Part shown: in pieces, positions 31,797-43,217 of the stretch
Numbering within the stretch: position 1 is the stretch's first letter
How the letters are laid out: each line of letters opens with the position of its first letter
DNA from: AC-32 sp963728765
GTDB lineage: Bacteria > Actinomycetota > Thermoleophilia > Gaiellales > Gaiellaceae
NCBI GenBank assembly: GCA_963728765.1
Contig: CAVSKX010000004.1
Location: 248,001-312,000 of the forward strand
DNA length: 64,000 bases
Direction: 5' to 3'
Made by a program: the position numbers and the translations under genes
The notes under the pieces: model-generated
Told to the model about the DNA's origin: nothing
What the model saw: the letters and a program-made list of their open reading frames with translations, nothing else
Database searches by the model: none

Positions 31797-33158
31797 CTAG
31801 CGGTGGCAGGGCGGAAAGCGGTCGTTGCGCAGGTCGGCCACTGCCCGCTTGAAGGCCGGGAGGCTCGGCTTCTGCGTCCGGTCGGCGAAGTAGAGCCCGG
31901 ACTGCCAGCCGCCGAGGCCCGGCTCGTCGAAGGTGTGGAAGAAGAACAGGCCGCGAACCGTCGGCTGGCAGTAGGCGAGCTCGAGCGCGCGGCGGTAGTA
32001 CGCGGCCTGCACGCGGAACGGGACGGCGTCCCTGCGAGCCGGCGAGTCGAGGTCGACGTAGAAGCGGCGCTTCTGCGTCGGTACCCGTGTCTGCACGCCG
32101 AACTCCGTGTAGTAGATCGGCAGGGTCTGCCCACGCTGGGCGGTGCCGTGGAAGGCCTCGTCGAGCAACGCGACGAGCTTCGGGTAGTCGGCGATCGTGA
32201 TCGTCGTGTTCTTCGGATGCGCTCCCGTCGGCGAGAAGCGCGACGCCTCCATGTAAGGATGGAAGGCGAAGGCGTCCATCAGCGGGCGATCTCTGTGGCT
32301 CGCGCGGTAGGCGGCGCCGAGGTCGCGGATGAACGCGGTCGGCGAGTGCGTCGGCCTCATGCCGTTGAGTCGGTCGGCTCCGCGGGGCGAGAGAGCGCCT
32401 CCGAGCACGCGGACGCTCCGCCGTTCGGCCTTGATCGCGTCGTAGCTCCGCGCCAGCAGGTCGACGTACGCGCGGGCCGCGAGATCGCGGCCGTCGGCGC
32501 CGAACTGCGGCCGCCAGAACGTGCTCAGGTTCGGCTCGTTGCCCACGATTGCGAGGCGCAGCCGGGGCAGCGCCTTGACGACCGCCGCTGTGTACGCGGC
32601 GAAGTCGGCCCGCTCGGCCGGCCCGCGGGGCGTGTCCTCGCCGACCCCGTGCCAGAAGACGACGGCGAGCTTCATCTGCGCGCGGCTGGTCGCCGCGCTG
32701 ACGTTGCCGAGGACCCGGACGAGACGGGCGGGAGGCCGCCGCTGCCCGCGGTGCCAGGTCGCGGAGACCGCGGCCACATCGAAGCCGGCGTCGCGGGAGA
32801 CGTCGGCCTGCGCCCGCGCAAACTGAAGGCCGTCCTGGGCCAGCGCGTCGTCGACCGTCCCGACGAGGAACGTCCGCCTGCGCCGGCTATGCCGCTTCGG
32901 CGGCGGAGGCAGGTCGATGTGAGTCGTGTCGACCGGGGCCGTCGCGCTGTCGAATCCGCGGGTAGTCGAGTTGGTGGCGGTTGTTTCCCGGGACGACGTG
33001 GTCAGACCGCTGGTCGCAGGGGTCGTGTCGCCTGCCGTCGAGCCCCTCGAGGCCGGCGGCGCAGCCTCGTTTCCACCACCGCCGGAGAGCACGATGGCGA
33101 CGACGACGCCGGCCGCCGCGGCCGCCGCGACGACCGCTGCGAGCACGGCCTTCTTCAC
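31797..33158 (-). CDS. Exported glycoside-hydrolase-like protein
   Basis: 453 residues from GTG 33158 (8 nt after TAGCCT). A signal anchor (VLAAVVAAAAAAGVVVAIVL) is followed by a Ser/Thr/Pro-rich linker and a TIM-barrel-like domain. AIVGNEPNLSTFWRP carries the Asn-Glu-Pro acid/base motif and PIYYTEFGVQT the second Glu, the pattern of clan GH-A glycosidases (GH5/GH39-like). HPYMEASRF and FFFHTFDEPGLGGWQSGLYF also fit. It probably trims a polysaccharide outside the cell; substrate unknown. It diverges from uvrC, and its stop overlaps the hemQ -10 box. Confidence 0.75.
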   Translation of the reverse strand: MKKAVLAAVVAAAAAAGVVVAIVLSGGGGNEAAPPASRGSTAGDTTPATSGLTTSSRETTATNSTTRGFDSATAPVDTTHIDLPPPPKRHSRRRRTFLVGTVDDALAQDGLQFARAQADVSRDAGFDVAAVSATWHRGQRRPPARLVRVLGNVSAATSRAQMKLAVVFWHGVGEDTPRGPAERADFAAYTAAVVKALPRLRLAIVGNEPNLSTFWRPQFGADGRDLAARAYVDLLARSYDAIKAERRSVRVLGGALSPRGADRLNGMRPTHSPTAFIRDLGAAYRASHRDRPLMDAFAFHPYMEASRFSPTGAHPKNTTITIADYPKLVALLDEAFHGTAQRGQTLPIYYTEFGVQTRVPTQKRRFYVDLDSPARRDAVPFRVQAAYYRRALELAYCQPTVRGLFFFHTFDEPGLGGWQSGLYFADRTQKPSLPAFKRAVADLRNDRFPPCHR

Positions 33159-33185
33159 GGGGCCGGAGGCTACCCTTGCCCGGCC
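33159..33185. promoter_or_regulatory. Overlapping bidirectional promoter (glycosidase / uvrC)
   Basis: The 27-bp gap has TACCCT forward (33171-33176), 9 nt before the uvrC ATG, and TAGCCT in reverse (33172-33167), 8 nt before the glycosidase GTG. The two boxes overlap by two bases. Confidence 0.5.
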
Positions 33186-35039
33186 ATGGCTACACCTGTG
33201 GAAGAGCAGCTGAAACGGCTTCCCGCGAAGCCCGGCGTCTACCTCTTCCGCGACGACAGGGGCGAGGTTCTCTACATCGGCAAGGCGAAGTCGCTGCGCC
33301 CGCGCGTCCGCAGCTACTTCCAGAAGACTCCCGACTCGCGCTCCACGATCCAGCGCCTCCCGGAGCGCGTCGCCGACGTCGAGGTGATCGTCACGAACAC
33401 CGAGGCCGAGGCGCTGCACCTGGAGCAGAACCTGGTCAAGCGCCACCGGCCGCCGTTCAACGTGCGCCTGCGGGACGACAAGTCGTTCCCGTACATCGCG
33501 GTGACGGTCGAGGACGACTACCCGCGCGTCATGTTCACGCGCGAGCGGCACCGGCGCGGCGTCGTGTACTTCGGCCCGTACGCGAACGCGAAGAAGGTGC
33601 GCGAGACCCTCGACGTGCTGAACCGGGTCTTCCCGTACCGGCCGTGCGAGGGGCCGAAGCCCGGCCGCCACAGCGGGATTCCGTGCCTCGACTACCACAT
33701 CGAGCGCTGCCTGGCGCCGTGCGTCGGCTACGTCTCGAAGGAGGGCTACCGGCAGATCATCGACGGTGTGATCGAGTTCCTCTCGGGTGAGACGCGGCCG
33801 ATCCAGCGCGAGCTCGGGCGGAAGATGAAGGAAGCCGCCGAGGCCGAGCGGTTCGAGGAGGCGGCGCGGTATCGCAACCGCCTCTTCGCCGTGCGGCACC
33901 TGGTCGAGCGGCAGGCCGCCGACCGACGTTCGGTCGGCAGCGTCGACGTGATCGGGATCGCCGTCGACCGCTACCGCGCGGCGGTACAGGTCTTCCCGCT
34001 GCGCGACGGCCGGCTGATCGACCGGTACGCCTTCCACCTCGAGAACGTCGAGGGCCAGGACACGCCGACACTGCTCGAGGCGTTCGCGATCGAGTACTAC
34101 GGCTCGTCGCCGAGCGTGCCGCCGCAGATCGTCGTCCCGCCGGACTCGGGCGACACGAGCGCGCTGGAGGAGTTCCTCACGGAGCGGCGCGGGTCACGGG
34201 TCGAGGTGCGGGCACCGTCGCGCGGCGAGAAGCGGCGCCTGCAGGAGCTCGCGACCGAGAACGCGCGGCTCGCGCTGGAGTCGGAGGCCGTGCAGTCGGA
34301 GCGAAAGCGGCTGCGGCGGGTGGAGGCGCTGGAGGAGCTGCGGGAGGCGCTGAACCTCGAGAGCCTGCCGCTGCGGGTCGAGTGCTACGACATCTCGAAC
34401 ATCCAGGGCGAGTCGGTGGTCGGCTCGATGGTCGTCTTCCAGGACGCGATGCCGAAGAAGGCGCACTACCGCAAGTTCGGCGTCCGCACGCTCGACGGCC
34501 AGGACGACTACGCCGCCCTGGAGGAGGTCGTCTCGCGCCGGTTCGCGCGGCTCGAGGCGGGGGCGGCCGCCCAGGACTACGACGAGTCATTCGCGGCGAC
34601 GCCGAACCTGGTCGTGATCGACGGCGGCAAGGGCCAGCTCGCGGCGGCGCTGCAGGCGATGCAGGCGTACGACCTGCCGCGCGTCGCGGTGATCGCGCTC
34701 GCGAAGCGCGAGGAGGAGGTTTTCGTCCCCGGGCAGCCGGACCCGATCGTCCTCGACCGCGACTCGCCCGGCCTCCATCTCCTGCAGCGCATCCGGGACG
34801 AGGCGCATCGCTTCGCGCTGGGGTTCCACCGCCAGCGCCGCGACGCGAAGGCCCGCGAGTCGATCTTCGACACGTTGCAGGGCGTCGGCCCGGCGCGGCG
34901 GCGGGCGCTGCTGCGGCACTTCGGCTCCGCCGAGCGGTTTCTGGCGGCCAGCCAGGATGAGCTCGAGGGCGTGCCGGGCATTCCGCAGCGCACGGCGCGC
35001 TCGATCTACGCCCAGCTGCACAAGGCCGGCCGCGCCTGA
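33186..35039 (+). CDS. uvrC: Excinuclease ABC subunit C
   Basis: 617 residues. The N-terminal GIY-YIG nuclease (KPGVYLFRDDRGEVLYIGKA, then RVRSYFQ) makes the 3' incision. CLDYHIERCLAPCVGYVS is the Cys-containing region. A UvrB-binding UVR motif follows (RFEEAARYRNRLFAVRHL, about 215-232), then the RNase H-like domain (CYDISNIQGESVVGSMVVF, VVIDGGKGQL) and a C-terminal helix-hairpin-helix (GVGPARRRALLRHFGSAERF). All elements of nucleotide excision repair UvrC are intact. In many actinobacteria uvrC is next to rapZ-yvcK-whiA; here whiA is 7 kb away. Confidence 0.96.
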   Translation: MATPVEEQLKRLPAKPGVYLFRDDRGEVLYIGKAKSLRPRVRSYFQKTPDSRSTIQRLPERVADVEVIVTNTEAEALHLEQNLVKRHRPPFNVRLRDDKSFPYIAVTVEDDYPRVMFTRERHRRGVVYFGPYANAKKVRETLDVLNRVFPYRPCEGPKPGRHSGIPCLDYHIERCLAPCVGYVSKEGYRQIIDGVIEFLSGETRPIQRELGRKMKEAAEAERFEEAARYRNRLFAVRHLVERQAADRRSVGSVDVIGIAVDRYRAAVQVFPLRDGRLIDRYAFHLENVEGQDTPTLLEAFAIEYYGSSPSVPPQIVVPPDSGDTSALEEFLTERRGSRVEVRAPSRGEKRRLQELATENARLALESEAVQSERKRLRRVEALEELREALNLESLPLRVECYDISNIQGESVVGSMVVFQDAMPKKAHYRKFGVRTLDGQDDYAALEEVVSRRFARLEAGAAAQDYDESFAATPNLVVIDGGKGQLAAALQAMQAYDLPRVAVIALAKREEEVFVPGQPDPIVLDRDSPGLHLLQRIRDEAHRFALGFHRQRRDAKARESIFDTLQGVGPARRRALLRHFGSAERFLAASQDELEGVPGIPQRTARSIYAQLHKAGRA

Positions 35040-35195
35040 GCAGCGTCTTTTTGCGGGTAATCACTCCCTCGAAATCCGGGCGGTTACGTACGGAAAGGGC
35101 GTGCGCACGCGGATGAAGCGGGCCGCGAGCGCGTAGAATGTGTGGCATCGGCTCCTCGTGAGCCTTGCGGCATCAGCGGCCAAGGGAGGCTGGCC

Positions 35196-36887
35196 ATGGC
35201 TACGGCCATCACACGTCGTCGTTTCCTGCAATACGGAGCGGCGGGAGGCGCGGCGTTGTTCCTGCCGTGGCCCCGCTCGCACGCTGCGACCACCGTTGCG
35301 GGGAGGCTGACGAAGTACGTCCAGCCGATGCCGCTGCCCGGCAGCGGGATCGTCGTTGCCACGCCCTCCGGGACGAACGCCTACGCGTTCACCCAGGTCG
35401 AGATCGAGCGGCAGCTGCACCCGTTCCTGCCGCCGACGCCGCTCTGGGCCTACGACGACGGCTCGGGCCTCGCCGGCCAGGCCGGGTCGTTCGGCATGGC
35501 GGTCGTCGCCCAAACCGGCACACCGGTGCAGATGAGCTTCACGAACCAGCTGCCGGACACGTACCCGTCGTGGATCCCGGTCGACACGCGCCTGACACCG
35601 CTCGGGGACGAGGTGCGCCTGATGACGCACCTGCATGGCGGCTTCGTGGCCGGCGACAGCGACGGCAACCCGGCCGTCACCCCGAACGGGTTCGGCCGGA
35701 ACGACACCCAGACGGTGCAATACCCCAACCAGGCACCGCAGATGCCCGCCTCCCTGCTGTGGTTCCACGACCACGGCCTCGGCGCGACCCGGCTGAACGT
35801 CTTCGCCGGCCTCGCCGCCGCATACATCCTGCGCGACGAGTTCGACACCGGCTCCGAGCCGAACCCGATCGGCATCCCCGGCGGAGCGTACGAGATCCCG
35901 CTCGTGATCCAGGACCGGCTGTTCAACGCGGACGGCACCTTCCTCTACCCGACGAGCGACATCCCCGACGCAACCTGGATCGGCGAGTACTTCGGCGACA
36001 CGATGCTCGTCAACGGGAAGGTCTGGCCGTTCCTGGAGGTGGAGCCGCGGATGTACCGCCTCCGCATCCTGAACGGCTGCAACGCGCGGATCCTGAGCCT
36101 CGATCTCAGCGGACCGAGCGTCTGGCAGATCGGCGCCGAGGGCGGCCTGTGGGACCGACCGTTCGAGATGAAGCGGCTGGTGCTGGCTCCCGCCGAGCGT
36201 GCGGACATCCTGGTCGACTTCCGGCGGTTCGCCGGCCAGAGCATCGTGCTGAAGAACCACAATCCGAAGAAACCGGTTGTGACCCCCGCCCCTTCGCTGG
36301 AGCAGGTGATGCAGTTCCGGGTGGGGACGACGGTCACCCAGCCCGGTCCGACCACGGTTCCCGCGAGCCTGCCCGGCCGGAAGGCGGACCTGCCGAGCCC
36401 CGCCAGGACGCGCTACCTCACGCTGAACGAGATCGACGTCGACGAGCCGACCTGGTTCCTGAACATCAACGGCGTGCCCTTCGACTCCCCGGCGACCGAG
36501 CTCCCGACGGTGGGCGACGTCGAGGACTGGGTGTACGTCAACATCACCGGCGACACCCACCCGATGCACATGCACCTCGTCACCTTCCAGGTCGTCGGGC
36601 GGACGCCGTTCGACGTGCAGGCGTACGAGGAGGCGTTCGAGGGCGAGCACGGCGTGCCGGGAGGGCATGACCCGACGCCGTTCGCGACGGGCCCGATGCA
36701 GCCGCCCGACCCGAGCGAGCGGGGCTTCAAGGACACGGTCAAGGCGAACCCGGGCACCTTCACGACGATCCGGTCGAAGTTCGACCTACCCGCCGGCGTC
36801 ACCGCACCGCAGAAGTACGTGTACCACTGCCACATCGTCGAGCACGAGGACAACGACATGATGCGGCCGTTCACTGTCGTGCCATAA
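35196..36887 (+). CDS. Multicopper oxidase (CotA/laccase-like), Tat-exported
   Basis: 563 residues. The N-terminal Tat signal TRRRFLQYGAAGGAALFLPW is followed by three cupredoxin domains. Copper motifs: HLHGG (about 145), WFHDHG (about 190), HPMHMHLV (about 450) and YHCHIVEHEDNDMM (about 545), giving the Type 1 and trinuclear sites. Such enzymes oxidise phenols, bilirubin or metal ions with reduction of O2 to water. The DNDMM C-terminus and length fit CotA/bilirubin-oxidase-like proteins. ATG follows AAGGGAGG; a TAGAAT -10-like box lies near 35136. Confidence 0.93.
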   Translation: MATAITRRRFLQYGAAGGAALFLPWPRSHAATTVAGRLTKYVQPMPLPGSGIVVATPSGTNAYAFTQVEIERQLHPFLPPTPLWAYDDGSGLAGQAGSFGMAVVAQTGTPVQMSFTNQLPDTYPSWIPVDTRLTPLGDEVRLMTHLHGGFVAGDSDGNPAVTPNGFGRNDTQTVQYPNQAPQMPASLLWFHDHGLGATRLNVFAGLAAAYILRDEFDTGSEPNPIGIPGGAYEIPLVIQDRLFNADGTFLYPTSDIPDATWIGEYFGDTMLVNGKVWPFLEVEPRMYRLRILNGCNARILSLDLSGPSVWQIGAEGGLWDRPFEMKRLVLAPAERADILVDFRRFAGQSIVLKNHNPKKPVVTPAPSLEQVMQFRVGTTVTQPGPTTVPASLPGRKADLPSPARTRYLTLNEIDVDEPTWFLNINGVPFDSPATELPTVGDVEDWVYVNITGDTHPMHMHLVTFQVVGRTPFDVQAYEEAFEGEHGVPGGHDPTPFATGPMQPPDPSERGFKDTVKANPGTFTTIRSKFDLPAGVTAPQKYVYHCHIVEHEDNDMMRPFTVVP

Positions 36888-36916
36888 CCAAGCGCGGTTC
36901 CGGATAGAAGTCCGGC

Positions 36917-38338
36917 GTGAGCTCCCGCGTCGGTCCCGCCGCAGCCTTTGCGCTGCTGCGGCGGCGCACCTTCGGCCCCTACTTCGCGGGCAACGCGCTC
37001 TCCGCGAGCGGCACGTGGTTCCAGAACCTGGCCGCGGCGCTCCTGATCTACCGGCAAACGCACTCCGCCCTGCTGCTGGGTGTCCTCAACTTCTCGCAGT
37101 TCCTGCCGATCCTCCTGCTCGCGCCCTGGGCGGGCGCGGCCGCCGACCGCTGGAACCGGCGACAGCTGCTGCTGGTCACGCAGCCGATCTCGATCGCGCT
37201 CTCGGCCGGGCTGGGGTTGCTCGCGTACCTCGACCTCGCGCCTCCCGCCGTCGTGATCGCCGACGCCGCGGCCCTCGGAGTCGTGAGCGCTTTCTCCGCT
37301 CCCGCCCAGCAGGCGATGATCCCCTCGCTCGTCGAGGAGAGCGAGGTGCCGACGGCCGTCGCGCTGAACTCGATGACCTTCAACCTCGCCCGGGCGATCG
37401 GCCCCGCGAGCGCCGCGCTCGCCGTCGAGTACCTCGGCATCCCGGCGGCGTTCGGGCTGAACGCGCTGTCGTACCTGATCTTCGTCTGCGCGCTGCTGCT
37501 GATCGGCCCGCGGCCGCAGGAGTTGGCCGAGCGCCCGGCGGGGGGCCACGTGCGCGCGAGCATCGACCTCCTCCGCAGGCGACCGCAGCTCGTGATCTTC
37601 CTGGTCATCGTCGCCGCGGTCGGGTTCGCGTCCGACCCGGTGAACACACTCGCGCCGGCCTGGGCGCACGCGTTCGGCCGGAAGGACACCTTCGGCGGCT
37701 ACATCGTCGGCGTCTTCGGCGCCGGCGCGGTGACCGCGGCGTTCGTGGTGGCCGGTCGGGTCGGCGGGAGCAGGCGGCGCATGTTCACGACGTTGCTGCT
37801 GCTGGGCGGCGGGATGGTCGTGTTCGCACTGACGCCCTGGCTGGCACTCGCCCTGCCGGTGCTGTTCGTCGCGGGCTTCGGCTACCTCGCCTCGAACACG
37901 CATGCGACCGCGCGGCTCCAGCTCGGGGTCGACCCGTGGCAGCGCGGGAGGGTGATGGCGCTCTGGAGCGTCGCGTTCCTCGGCCTGCGCCCGTTCGCGA
38001 GCCTGCTCGACGGGGCGATCGCCGGCGCGTTCGGCGTGCGCGTCGCCGCGGTCGTGCTGGCGCTGCCCGCGCTGGGCTGCGCCGCGCTGGGTGGCCGCAA
38101 GAGCGCGCACCCGCGGGTGGGGGGCGGCGCGCGCCGAGATCCCGCCGGCCTGACGCTCAGCGCACGGCCAGCGACGTCGCGAACGTCGCTTCGTGCAGCT
38201 TCCCCCGCGACGGCGGCGAAGCGAGCACGAACACCGGCACCGCCCGGCCGCCCGCGAACGAGGTCGAGACGTAGTCGCCGACCATCGAGCCGAGCGAGGT
38301 CGGTGCGATTCCGCTCATCGGCACGCGCCGGGAGTTGA
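36917..38338 (+). CDS. MFS transporter (EntS/MFS_3-like)
   Basis: Up to 473 residues. Twelve hydrophobic segments can be traced to about residue 395, beginning FGPYFAGNALSASGTWFQNL, with the family loop APWAGAAADRWNRRQLLL between helices 2 and 3 and AFSAPAQQAMIPSLVEESEV. The group exports siderophores, drugs or other small molecules. The last ~75 residues are Arg/Ala/Pro-rich and antisense to the neighbouring gene, so the natural stop may have been lost by a frameshift near 38100. GTG start follows TAGAAG by 6 nt. Confidence 0.82.
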   Translation: MSSRVGPAAAFALLRRRTFGPYFAGNALSASGTWFQNLAAALLIYRQTHSALLLGVLNFSQFLPILLLAPWAGAAADRWNRRQLLLVTQPISIALSAGLGLLAYLDLAPPAVVIADAAALGVVSAFSAPAQQAMIPSLVEESEVPTAVALNSMTFNLARAIGPASAALAVEYLGIPAAFGLNALSYLIFVCALLLIGPRPQELAERPAGGHVRASIDLLRRRPQLVIFLVIVAAVGFASDPVNTLAPAWAHAFGRKDTFGGYIVGVFGAGAVTAAFVVAGRVGGSRRRMFTTLLLLGGGMVVFALTPWLALALPVLFVAGFGYLASNTHATARLQLGVDPWQRGRVMALWSVAFLGLRPFASLLDGAIAGAFGVRVAAVVLALPALGCAALGGRKSAHPRVGGGARRDPAGLTLSARPATSRTSLRAASPATAAKRARTPAPPGRPRTRSRRSRRPSSRARSVRFRSSARAGS

Positions 38339-39571
38339 GCAGCTGGGGCCGGGTCCAGCTCACGCCCGCGTTCGACGACGAGACGAAGCGGACGTCGAGC
38401 GATGAGCCCCGGTACACGTAGTAGGCGAGGGCGAGCCGCCCGGGCCGCGAGGGGTCGCCATCGAGCCCGGGAAGCTCCGCGTCGCCGACGCCGGTGGGGA
38501 TCCGGGTGACGGGGGTCCAGGCGACCCCGTCGACGGTGGACGTGTAGACGATGTCGTTGGACGCACAGCGGGGCCGGAGCGAGCAGTCGGCCCAGGCGAC
38601 GTAGGCGCGGCCGTCGGAGCTCAGGGCGGAGGTCGGCAGCGGCGCCGCGCGCAGGCCGCCGTGGGTCCGGTACGAGGCGGGAGCGATGCCGAGCTGCGCG
38701 ATCCATGTCACGCCGCCGTCGTCCGAGCGCAGCACCGAGAAGTCGTCCTGGTCGTAGTACGCGACGAGGACGCGGCCGCTCGGGAGCACGACCGGCTGCA
38801 CCCCGGGAGCGAAGGCGCCGCGGATCGAGACGCGGCCCGGGAAGCCGGGCGCGGTCGTTGCGTCCGACCACGCCAGGCCGGCGTTCGACGAGGTCTGCGT
38901 CACGATCACGTCCTCGACGACGTCGCTGTAGCTGAGGTAGCAGTGGCCGTAGAACGGGCTCTGCGGCCAGTTGTCGCAGGCGATCCACTCCTTGTCCTGC
39001 CCGAGCTCGTCGCTTGTCGCGACCGCGGTCACCGGGCGCCCCCAGTGCAGGCCGTCGCTCGAGCGGTTGACCCGCAGGGACGATCCGCCCGGGCCGAAGA
39101 CGAGCGAGACCGCGAGCCAGACGCGGTGCTTGCGGTCGTAAACCACCGACGGGTCGCTGGCGCGTGGGCCCAGCCCCGGCAGGAAGCCGCGCTTCCAGCG
39201 CCGCCCCGCGTCGCGGGAGACGGAGAAGCCGATCGCGTGCGCGCCGCCGTCGAAGACCCGGCCGACCTGGAAGACCGCGACCACGGTCTTGCCGAACGCG
39301 AACGAGTCGGGCTCGACCTCGGTCGCGTGCTGGCTCTCGCCGGTGCGGAAGGGGTCGCTCGACGCGCGCCTGGTGACGACCTCGCAGTCACGGGCGACGC
39401 GGTCGAGCTCGTCGACCGTGGCGAGGTCGTGACCGCCGCCGCAGAAGACCCGGTCGCGCAGCCCGTTGACGGCCTGGAGCCGGTCGGGGCCGCGGGTCCC
39501 ACGGATCCGCGCCGCTGTGGCGGCCGAGGCGGCGACGAGCAGGAGCGCGAGCGCTACGACAAGAGGACGCT

Positions 39572-39575
<4 letters not shown>
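38157..39575 (-). CDS. Exported BNR/sialidase-type repeat protein
   Basis: About 472 residues. No ATG, GTG or TTG precedes the signal peptide in frame; the best start is CTG 39575, overlapping the pruA stop as CTGA. The signal (LKRPLVVALALLLVAASAAT) leads a beta-propeller with Asp-box repeats: SRDAGRRWKRGF, SSDGLHWGRPV, SSNAGLAWSDAT, RSDDGGVTWIAQL, SSSNAGVSWTRPQ. An Asp-box propeller is typical of exo-sialidases and other exported glycan-binding proteins; the catalytic Arg triad of true sialidases is not evident. It is co-transcribed with pruA. Confidence 0.78.
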
Positions 39576-41242
<1,667 letters not shown>

Positions 41243-41266
41243 GGCCGTGATTCTACGATTCGGGCG
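41243..41266. promoter_or_regulatory. Overlapping bidirectional promoter (pruA / ogt)
   Basis: The 24-bp gap has TAGAAT in reverse (41255-41250), 7 nt before the pruA ATG, and TACGAT forward (41254-41259), 7 nt before the ogt ATG. The two hexamers share two bases and the spacings are identical. Confidence 0.6.
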
Positions 41267-41722
41267 ATGGTGCGTCAGGTCTCCTACGAGGTGGCGGGCT
41301 GGGGAGTCGGCGAGCTCGTGCTGGTGGACGAGCTCGTGGCCTGGCACGAGCTGCCTTCGCCGGCGGGCACGGCGGCCGGCTCGCACCCGCTGGTCGCCCG
41401 GATCCGCGGGTACTTCCGAGGCTCCCGGGACGGGTTCGAGGACGTCGAGCTCGACCTCGACTGGTGCACGCCGTTCCAGCGCGCGGCCGTGGACGCGATG
41501 CGCTCGATCCCGTACGGCGACATCGCGACCTACGGCGAGGTCGCGGCGCTCGCCGGGCACCCGAACGCGCAGCGGGCGGTCGGCTCGGTCTGCGCCTCGA
41601 ACCGCTTCGGGCTTTTCGTGCCGTGCCACCGCGTCGTGGCCGCAGGCGGGATCGGGTCGTACGGCTCGCTCGGCCCCGGATACAAGGAGCGGCTGCTGGA
41701 GCTCGAGGGTTGCGCGGTTTGA
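41267..41722 (+). CDS. ogt: Methylated-DNA--protein-cysteine methyltransferase
   Basis: 151 residues. CTPFQRAAVDAMRSIPYGDI with TYGEVAALAGHPNAQRAVGS is the DNA-binding helix-turn-helix; VPCHRVVAAGGIGSYG contains the acceptor Cys in PCHRV. The N-terminal ribonuclease-like part is short. It directly reverses O6-alkylguanine. The start is leaderless (TACGAT plus 7 nt). Confidence 0.93.
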   Translation: MVRQVSYEVAGWGVGELVLVDELVAWHELPSPAGTAAGSHPLVARIRGYFRGSRDGFEDVELDLDWCTPFQRAAVDAMRSIPYGDIATYGEVAALAGHPNAQRAVGSVCASNRFGLFVPCHRVVAAGGIGSYGSLGPGYKERLLELEGCAV

Positions 41723-41875
41723 TCGGCAACGAAGAGCGGCTTCTGGGCGGCTGCAAAGCGGCGCCATGCCGCGTCCTCAGTCGCGCCCGTGCTATCGAGC
41801 ACGGACGCTCCCTGCGTCCTTGCCTGGCTTGCTTTTCGCGCGCCAGAAGCGCGCTTTCGTCACCGACCAAACTGC

Positions 41876-42793
41876 ATGTTCTCTGAGGACGTCCGGGCCG
41901 AGCTCGCGGGGATCGCGCCGGCCCGCAAGTGCGACCGGCTCGCGGAGCTCTCGGCGCTCTTCCACTTCGCCGGCCGGCTCCACCTGCTCGGCCGCGGCGA
42001 GGTGAGCCTGCACCTCGACCTCTCCAGCGCGGCCGTCGCGCGGCGGGCGTTCACGCTCCTGCGGAAGCTCGGCGTTCGCTCCGAGATCCGCACCTACCAG
42101 CGCCACGCCTTCGGGCGCGAGACGCGCTACCAGCTCCACGTCGACGGCGGGCCGGCCGCGCTGGAGGTGCTGCAGCAGGCCGGCGTCGTCGACTCGCGGA
42201 CGCGGCCGCTCGACCGGCCGCCGAAACGCGTCGTCTCCCGCTCGTGCTGCCGCTCGGCCTACGTGCGCGGCGCGCTGCTCGCGTCCGGGTCGGTCAGCCC
42301 GCCGCCCTCGCCCCACCTGGAGGTGCGGAGCGAGACGCGAGAGGGCGCCGAGGCGGTCGCGGCGGCTGCGGCCTCGGAGGGCGGCGAGCTGCGGGTGACG
42401 GAGCGAGGTGACCACGCGCTCGCGTACGCGAAGGGGATCGACCGCATCGCCGGGGTGCTCGCCGCGGCGGGGGCGAGCGAGGCCGCACTCGCGCTCCAGG
42501 AGCGGGCGGTGATGGGGTACACACGCGCGCGGGCGAACCGGCTCGCGAACGCCGACCACGCCAACGTCGCCCGCGCTGTCGGCGCCGCCAAGACGCAGCT
42601 GGAGGCGGTCCGGCGACTGGAGCGGGGAGGACGGCTCGACGAGCTCTCACCCCCGTTGCGCGAGATCGCGCAGCTACGCCTGAAGCACCCGTCGCTCTCG
42701 CTCCGTGAGCTCGCGGCGAAATGCGATCCGCCGACGAGCAAGTCCGCCGCCCAGCGCCGCTTACGCACGCTCGTGCGCATTAGCCGGCGCTGA
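41876..42793 (+). CDS. whiA: DNA-binding protein WhiA
   Basis: 305 residues. The N-terminal homing-endonuclease-derived domain: KCDRLAELSALFHFAGRLHL, then RSEIRTYQRHAFGRETRYQL, CCRSAYVRGALLASGSVSPP. The C-terminal HTH has NRLANADHANVARAVGAAKT, LKHPSLSLRELAAKCDPPTS and KSAAQRRLRTLV. WhiA controls cell division and, in Streptomyces, sporulation genes. It usually sits between yvcK and gap; here the CO dehydrogenase island lies between whiA and gap. A GCGCGC/GCGCGC hairpin lies just upstream (about 41839-41855). Confidence 0.94.
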   Translation: MFSEDVRAELAGIAPARKCDRLAELSALFHFAGRLHLLGRGEVSLHLDLSSAAVARRAFTLLRKLGVRSEIRTYQRHAFGRETRYQLHVDGGPAALEVLQQAGVVDSRTRPLDRPPKRVVSRSCCRSAYVRGALLASGSVSPPPSPHLEVRSETREGAEAVAAAAASEGGELRVTERGDHALAYAKGIDRIAGVLAAAGASEAALALQERAVMGYTRARANRLANADHANVARAVGAAKTQLEAVRRLERGGRLDELSPPLREIAQLRLKHPSLSLRELAAKCDPPTSKSAAQRRLRTLVRISRR

Positions 42794-43217
42794 CAACGGG
42801 CGTTTTTTCGTATTTGCAAACACCGTGGTCTTGGCCGTGTGCGTTGAGTAATACTTGCCTCCGGCGGGTTTGCGCTCGTCCGGCGATGGATTCAGACCCC
42901 GTCCGTCGCCAAGGTCCGGAGCGCGACAATGCGGAGGGGGAGGTCGTCCTCGGAGCTTCCCCTCCGGCCCGCCCCTGGCCGGACGCCGGGGGCGGGCCGG
43001 TCGGGATTGACACGCGCGCACGGGCAGAGCCCGCACGCGCTCTCGACGGCGTCGCAAGCGACGCCTTGGCGGCCCGTCCACGCCTGAGATGAAGATGCCG
43101 GCCCGTTCGCGAACCGATCCGCCTCCTGCGCAGTAGGACGTGCAGACGCTTCAGGTCCGGGCGTATCGTTGCGGTACTGCGGTCAAGGCCATCTCGGGCG
43201 GCAAGGGAGGTCTCCTC
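42794..43217. other. Intergenic region before the cox operon
   Basis: No supported gene in about 420 bp. GGCCCGCCCC (42966-42975) and GGGGCGGGCC (42989-42998) form a strong 10-bp stem with 13-nt loop, probably the whiA terminator. The coxM promoter should lie in the last ~100 bp; no clear box at leaderless distance is seen, and coxM has a Shine-Dalgarno, so it likely has a leader. Confidence 0.55.

Noticed and set aside
31797..34037. 746-codon minus-strand frame spanning uvrC 5' half and the glycosidase
   Set aside because: Only the part below 33158 is protein-like, with a signal peptide; the rest is antisense to uvrC.
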